DNA of 64,000 bases from B46-G9 sp964581175 (GTDB taxonomy: Bacteria; Desulfobacterota; DSM-4660; Desulfatiglandales; Desulfatiglandaceae): contig CAZONI010000006.1 of assembly GCA_964581175.1 (NCBI GenBank), positions 30,951 to 94,950 of the forward strand, in the 5' to 3' direction. Under the pieces are notes generated by a model that worked only from the letters and a program-made list of their open reading frames with translations, searched no databases and was not told the DNA's origin. The position numbers and the translations under genes are program-made. This document shows positions 60,155-64,000 of the stretch, in pieces (within the stretch, counting starts at the first letter, position 1; each line of letters begins with the position of its first letter).

Positions 60155-60974
60155 CGCTTTTCTCCTTTCAGTGCTATCCTCTTTTCCAGATACCTGTGAT
60201 CTGGGAATCATCCAGATTGCGTAATGCCTTATAAACAAAAAATGTTATCAGGTTGAGAAAATTCCGTCAACACCGGAAAAATGGCCCAAATCCACCATCT
60301 AATTTGCGCATCATGAGTTTCACCGGGTGATTTGGCGAAATTCCTGATCATCAGCAAGGTATCAGATGCAAGGCGCCAAGGAGCGACGACTGAGTCGTAT
60401 AAACAATACGACGCAAGGAGAAGCGAGCGAAGGCAACGCCGCAGATGATGCCTTGATGGTGGATCAGGGAATGGAGCATGATGTGGCAATCCTTCGCTTT
60501 CGTGTAGGGCCTGATAGGTCCCCCCGATCCAGGCTCTCTACCCCGCCATCAGCTTCAGATGAAAGCTCCCGAAAGACGGCCTGTAAGCAGGCAAACGGCA
60601 CATTCCCTCCGGTTCGTTCGCTTCGCCGTCCCTGGCTTCGCTCACTGCGGATGTCGGCCCTTCCGCTGTCCTGCTCCAGGGCCGACATGCGCCGCTCCGG
60701 GAACATCCCGTTCCCCTGCTGTTCAAGCGCAACGGTATTTGATTGCTCCCTGAGCTATCCTCGGAGGGATCCGCGGTGTTTCCCGCTTTCCAGGGAAGAG
60801 CCACTTCCCCGGAAGGCGTTTTTTCTTGCGAAGCCTGCGGCGCCTATTCTATCTTGTTTCCATCCATAAATGACCATTTTTCACAGCCGCATCGTCAATC
60901 CAAAGGGTTCTACAACAATGCCCGGAGGCAGATGACCCTCTTTTTGAAAACTCATTAAACAGGATTTGAGGAAA
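60155..60974. other. Long intergenic region with palindromic DNA
   Basis: About 820 bp without a defensible gene. It holds an imperfect palindrome at 60343-60468 (separate entry) and, at 60651-60688, the perfect stem ATGTCGGCCCT / AGGGCCGACAT around 16 bases. A smaller stem, GCCTG-taag-CAGGC, lies near 60580-60595. No riboswitch for the metC-like gene downstream was recognised, and no SRP RNA motif was seen. Confidence 0.55.
60343..60468. repeat. MITE-like imperfect palindrome
   Basis: A 126-bp segment that is roughly its own reverse complement: CCTGATC at 60343-60349 against GATCAGG at 60462-60468, and an inner perfect stem TCGTAT-AAACA-ATACGA at 60395-60411 on the same axis. Between them, AGGC and GCCTT-type blocks also pair with mismatches. 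No terminal target duplication is evident. Similar elements are often non-autonomous mobile repeats. Confidence 0.6.
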
Positions 60975-62165
60975 ATGAAGGATTCAACTGAGCTGGTAGG
61001 ATTCGATGATTACTGCAATGAGGTGAACGGGAAAAGGGTGAGAACAGTCAATCCGCCCGTGTACAAGGGGTCTACCGTCTTGTTTCAGCGGTACGAGGAT
61101 CTTGTTCTGGCAAATAGGGGGGAGTATAAGGGAGTCGCCTACGGAACGGACCGGCTTCCCACCCAAAGGGCCTTTGAAGAGGCACTCAGGAGGCTGGAGG
61201 GCGGACACATGACCCGGGTGTTTCAATCGGGAATAAACGCCATAATAGCAGCACTGTTTGCATTTACGAAGAGTGGCGATCATATTCTCCTTTGTGACAA
61301 TGCGTACGGACCTACGGCCCGTTTCTGCAGGAAAATCCTTTCCAGATACAATGTGGAAATCGGAATCATTCCTCCAACGGCAGGCGCTGATATTGTCGAT
61401 TTCATCAAGCCTCACACGAGGCTTATTTTTCTCGAGTCACCCGGTTCAAACACCTTTGAAATGCAGGATATTCCCGCTGTCACCGCCGTTGCCCGGGAAA
61501 GGGGAGTTATGACCCTGCTCGACAACACCTGGGCAACACCCTTGTATCTCAGGCCTTTTGATCTCGGTATCGATATCTCGATTCAGTCCGTCACGAAATA
61601 TATTTGCGGGCATTCGGATGTGCTGCTGGGAGCCGTGACGGTAACCGAGGAATATGCAGAAGAGTTCAAAGAGTTCTACAAGACCATGGAGATTTTCGCG
61701 TCGCCCGACGACTGTTACCTCGCCCTGCGGGGCCTGAGGACATTGCCGATACGCTTGAGGCGGCATGAAAAGTCGGCTCTGAAGATCGCAAAATGGCTTG
61801 AAACGGTTGATGTGGTCGATAAGGTGATCCATCCCGCACTCTCGATTCACCCGGAACACCACATCTGGAAGAGAGATTTCCACGGATCCTCAGGCCTCTT
61901 TGCCTTTACTTTCAAAGAGGATTATTCAACTCAAAGAATAGCTTCCTTCGTCGATTCGCTTGAATTCTTCGGGCTGGGGTATAGTTGGGGCGGGTACAAG
62001 AGTCTCATCACCGCTGCGAAATACCCGCGTTCCGGGAGATCAAGGTACGCGGATAAGACCATCGTGCGGCTCAATATCGGCCTTGAAGACCCCGAGGATC
62101 TGATGGAGGATCTCAGAAAGGGATTTTCGGCCCTGAGTGATGCAGAGGAAAATGGCTCAACCTGA
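60975..62165 (+). CDS. Cystathionine beta-lyase-type PLP enzyme
   Basis: 396 residues from the ATG at 60975 (GAGG four bases upstream). Cys/Met-metabolism fold: NPPVYKGSTVLFQRYEDL, YGTDRLPTQRAFEEAL, GGHMTRVFQSGINAI, LLDNTWATPLY, and PLP-binding Lys208 in SVTKYICGHSDVLLG. The motif order and Asn-Thr-Trp-Ala match MetC of the beta-lyase class more than gamma-synthases. It cleaves cystathionine to homocysteine and pyruvate, or cysteine-like substrates. It converges on dnaX with a 9-bp overlap. Its upstream region is the long palindrome-containing gap. Confidence 0.85.
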   Translation: MKDSTELVGFDDYCNEVNGKRVRTVNPPVYKGSTVLFQRYEDLVLANRGEYKGVAYGTDRLPTQRAFEEALRRLEGGHMTRVFQSGINAIIAALFAFTKSGDHILLCDNAYGPTARFCRKILSRYNVEIGIIPPTAGADIVDFIKPHTRLIFLESPGSNTFEMQDIPAVTAVARERGVMTLLDNTWATPLYLRPFDLGIDISIQSVTKYICGHSDVLLGAVTVTEEYAEEFKEFYKTMEIFASPDDCYLALRGLRTLPIRLRRHEKSALKIAKWLETVDVVDKVIHPALSIHPEHHIWKRDFHGSSGLFAFTFKEDYSTQRIASFVDSLEFFGLGYSWGGYKSLITAAKYPRSGRSRYADKTIVRLNIGLEDPEDLMEDLRKGFSALSDAEENGST

Positions 62166-63785
62166 GGTCGGCTTCTTGGGGGAGCCCTCAGAGGTTATTT
62201 CGCCCTGGAAGACGTCTATAATGTCCTGGACGGGAGGAGGAAAGGCCTTCTTGGATTTGGCCGGAGCGATTCGTTTCTTGGGGCCGGAGGAATTTGGGCC
62301 CTCAAGGAGGTCTATCCGGAGGACGCGGCCGAAAAACTCCCGACAGTAGGCGCGGAGCTGATCACGTTTCTCGGGGTCGTCAAAGTAGGCGGCGGAAAAG
62401 GACCTCGCGCCCTTTCTCAGTTGCAGGGCGTCTCCCGACAGATTCAGGAATTTCCATTCTTCCAGGACTTTGGACATGGGCCGGTTCCTGCCGGCGAGAA
62501 AAGTGAGGAACCCCTGCCAGTCACCGTTCCCGGAGAGGGCTTTTGCGCTGTTGGAAGGCTCGGTGGCGCCGTTCGTGCGCCAGTCCCCTGGCGGTTCGGA
62601 AAGACCGGGAACCTCGGAAGATTGCCCGGCCGGGGGCGCGCCTGCGAGGCGTTTTTCCAGTCCTTCCACCCTTTCGAGCAACTCGCCAAAAGAAAGGAAG
62701 TCCCGCAATTGGCACGCTTGGAGCATGGAGGTTTCAAGCAGGAGGCGGGGTTGGGTGGTAAATCTCAGATTCTCCTCATGGTTTATGAGGAAGTTCAAAA
62801 TGATCTGCAGGCTTTCCCGGCCCGCCTCTTCTGCCTGCTGTCGTGCTTTTTCCCGATCACTCTCGGAGATTTCGAGGAGGTCATTCTCTGGAGATATCAG
62901 GGTGATGAGGAGGTCTCTGAACTGCTGCATCAGGCTACGGTAGAATGCCTTCATGTCATAGCCATAATTGTATACCCGGTCTACGATCTCCAGGCATCCT
63001 TTCATATCTCCCCGGATGATGCAAGCGGATGCCTGAAACAGGGTGTCCCGGTCTATGATTCCCAGGGTATCAATAACCTGGTCGTCCTCCACCTTCATCC
63101 CGGCAAAGGAAATCACCTGGTCAAGGAGGCTTTCAGCATCCCTCATCCCCCCCTCGGCCTCCCTGGCAATCAGAAAAAGGGCGGCCTTGCTGATATCAAC
63201 ACCTTCCTGGCGGGAGATTTCTTCCAGATGCCCGGCAATCCTGTGAAGCGGGATTCTCTTGAAATCGAAACGCTGGCACCTGGAGAGAATCGTCACCGGC
63301 ACCTTATGCGGTTCCGTAGTCGCGAAAATGAATTTCACATGGGGCGGGGGTTCTTCAAGGGTCTTCAGCAGGGCATTGAAGGCGGGCAAGGTGAGCATAT
63401 GCACTTCGTCGATAATGTAGACACGATACTTGCTCGATGAAGGCATGTAGTTGATATTTCCCCGGAGTTCCCTGATTTCATCAATGCCCCGGTTGGAAGC
63501 GCCGTCTATTTCCTGGACATCCACGGATGAGCCGCTGGTGATATCCGTGCAGGATTGGCACTGATTACAGGGTGTTCCCGGCTCGCCCACCTCACAGTTG
63601 ACGGCCTTGGCGAGTATTCGCGCCACCGATGTCTTACCTACTCCCCTGGGGCCGGCAAAGAGGTAGGCGTGTGCAAGCCTGCCGGCCTTGATGGCGTTGA
63701 CTAGCGTCTGGGTAACGTGTTCCTGGCCAATGACGTCCTCAAAGCCTTGGGGGCGCCACTTTCTTGCCAATACCTCGTATGTCAT
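62157..63785 (-). CDS. dnaX: DNA polymerase III subunit gamma/tau
   Basis: 542 residues from the ATG at 63785 (AGGA nearby); the longer frame to 63959 runs into the tRNA gene and is not coding. MTYEVLARKWRPQGFEDVIG is the family start. Walker A FAGPRGVGKTS (Lys51) and the zinc-binding Cys64, 73, 76 and 79 follow, then the DExx-type IIDEVHML and sensor ATTEPHKVPVTILSRCQ. The C-terminal third, after about 380, is divergent as usual. It loads the sliding clamp. No A-AAA-AAG slippery site for gamma production was noticed. Confidence 0.95.
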   Translation of the reverse strand: MTYEVLARKWRPQGFEDVIGQEHVTQTLVNAIKAGRLAHAYLFAGPRGVGKTSVARILAKAVNCEVGEPGTPCNQCQSCTDITSGSSVDVQEIDGASNRGIDEIRELRGNINYMPSSSKYRVYIIDEVHMLTLPAFNALLKTLEEPPPHVKFIFATTEPHKVPVTILSRCQRFDFKRIPLHRIAGHLEEISRQEGVDISKAALFLIAREAEGGMRDAESLLDQVISFAGMKVEDDQVIDTLGIIDRDTLFQASACIIRGDMKGCLEIVDRVYNYGYDMKAFYRSLMQQFRDLLITLISPENDLLEISESDREKARQQAEEAGRESLQIILNFLINHEENLRFTTQPRLLLETSMLQACQLRDFLSFGELLERVEGLEKRLAGAPPAGQSSEVPGLSEPPGDWRTNGATEPSNSAKALSGNGDWQGFLTFLAGRNRPMSKVLEEWKFLNLSGDALQLRKGARSFSAAYFDDPEKRDQLRAYCREFFGRVLRIDLLEGPNSSGPKKRIAPAKSKKAFPPPVQDIIDVFQGEITSEGSPKKPTSG

Positions 63786-63908
63786 TTCAATCCTGGATTT
63801 ATCGATCGAGGGTGCCTCTGGAGCCCGGCACCGTCGAATGGGTTCGGCACAGAGGATCTTTCGTTTAAACACCTTATCATGGCGGGAACCGGATACCGGT
63901 ACCTGGAA

Positions 63909-64000
63909 TGGCGGAGAGAGAGGGATTCGAACCCTCGGTACCACGTTTTGGTGGTACACGCGATTTCCAGTCGCGCTCCTTCGGCCAGCTCGGACATCTC
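63909..64000 (-). tRNA. tRNA-Ser (GGA), 5' end just beyond the window
   Basis: Minus strand. Anticodon loop CTGGAAA gives anticodon GGA (Ser UCC/UCU). The long variable arm (TACCAC...GTGGTA) is typical of class II tRNA-Ser. T arm GAGGG-TTCGAAT-CCCTC is perfect, and CCA is encoded at 63909-63911. The acceptor 3' strand TCTCTCC predicts a 5' strand of GGAGAGA, of which the window holds only GAGA; the first three bases lie outside. dnaX starts about 120 bp downstream of it. Confidence 0.95.

Noticed and set aside
60700..60974. SAM or other sulfur riboswitch before the metC-like gene
   Set aside because: No S-box core, kink-turn or terminator arrangement was found in the leader.
63786..63908. 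Possible SRP RNA (ffs) between tRNA-Ser and dnaX
   Set aside because: This is a common location for it, but the conserved CAGGTCCGGAAGGAAGCAGC core is absent.
62157..63959. Longer dnaX frame starting at 63959
   Set aside because: The extra 58 codons run through the tRNA-Ser gene and show no similarity; the ATG at 63785 begins the conserved MTYEVLARKWRP start.
1..64000. CRISPR array, transposase or rRNA genes
   Set aside because: No regularly spaced direct repeats, no DDE-type or recombinase frame and no rRNA-like sequence were seen. The dispersed repeat has no protein of its own.

Overview
The window looks like chromosomal DNA of an anaerobic Gram-negative bacterium of the deltaproteobacterial (Desulfobacterota, syntroph or sulfate-reducer-like) kind. 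The points for this are LptD and so an outer membrane; a GltD / formate-dehydrogenase-like fusion; a Tat-exported DUF362 protein paired with a polyferredoxin membrane protein; GlcD/GlcE/GlcF-type 2-hydroxyacid oxidation; several flavodoxin-like proteins; radical SAM enzymes; and a PPi-type phosphofructokinase motif. The genus cannot be fixed from sequence alone. Most of the window is ordinary, densely packed chromosome. There are no rRNA genes, no CRISPR array and no intact transposase. The only clear accessory patch is 25.1-26.3 kb, a restriction-enzyme remnant next to a CopG/MazF-type toxin-antitoxin pair.

Layout. 0.6-5.1 kb: a small membrane protein and a 1230-residue multi-domain oxidoreductase that has lost the formate dehydrogenase catalytic residue, facing a single-domain cyclic-nucleotide-binding-fold protein. 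5.4-8.8 kb: adenine-deaminase-like hydrolase, VOC protein, TIGR04076 protein, an isochorismatase remnant and a flavodoxin. 8.8-13.6 kb: a glycosidase-like protein divergent from a SPASM radical SAM enzyme with a SEC-C tail, then a Tat-exported dienelactone hydrolase, a second flavodoxin and a membrane protein. 13.6-24 kb: hybrid histidine kinase, YajD-type HNH protein, methyltransferase, an isolated MotB-MotA-like pair, an FMN reductase, CorA, a DUF4230 protein and a cytidylate-kinase-like protein. 24-30.5 kb: amino-acid dehydrogenase, accessory patch, MATE transporter with a leader terminator, DUF362 + polyferredoxin pair. 30.7-39.1 kb: ketopantoate reductase, GNAT, saccharopine-dehydrogenase-like protein, then an aminotransferase and a GlcD-GlcE-GlcF-like run that could turn 2-hydroxyacids such as glycolate into 2-oxoacids and then amino acids. 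39.2-44.1 kb: parvulin foldase, cold-shock protein, a radical SAM-TPR protein with a kinase-like partner, enoyl-CoA hydratase. 44.4-48.5 kb: a D/L-alanine operon (gntR-ald-class IV aminotransferase-alr) with a FadR/GntR-type operator. 48.6-57.8 kb: Yip1 protein, Ca/Na exchanger, UvrD/PcrA helicase, FolC, LptD, a PFK-family protein. 57.8-64 kb: FAD oxidase-recR-ybaB, MetC-like enzyme, dnaX and a tRNA-Ser cut by the window edge.

The most unusual signal is non-coding. A dispersed repeat of about 300 bp occurs in three full or internally deleted copies (184-478, 19868-20085, 33485-33775) and one truncated copy (17168-17240). Its 19-bp inverted arms differ in sequence from copy to copy yet stay complementary within each copy, so the pairing itself appears to be conserved. 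In one copy the segment between the arms is inverted relative to its flanks. A second, unrelated imperfect palindrome lies at 60343-60468. Other candidates for follow-up are the oxidoreductase without its catalytic residue, the PFK with an altered Mg/phosphoryl site, the MATE leader, and the radical SAM protein with a SEC-C tail.
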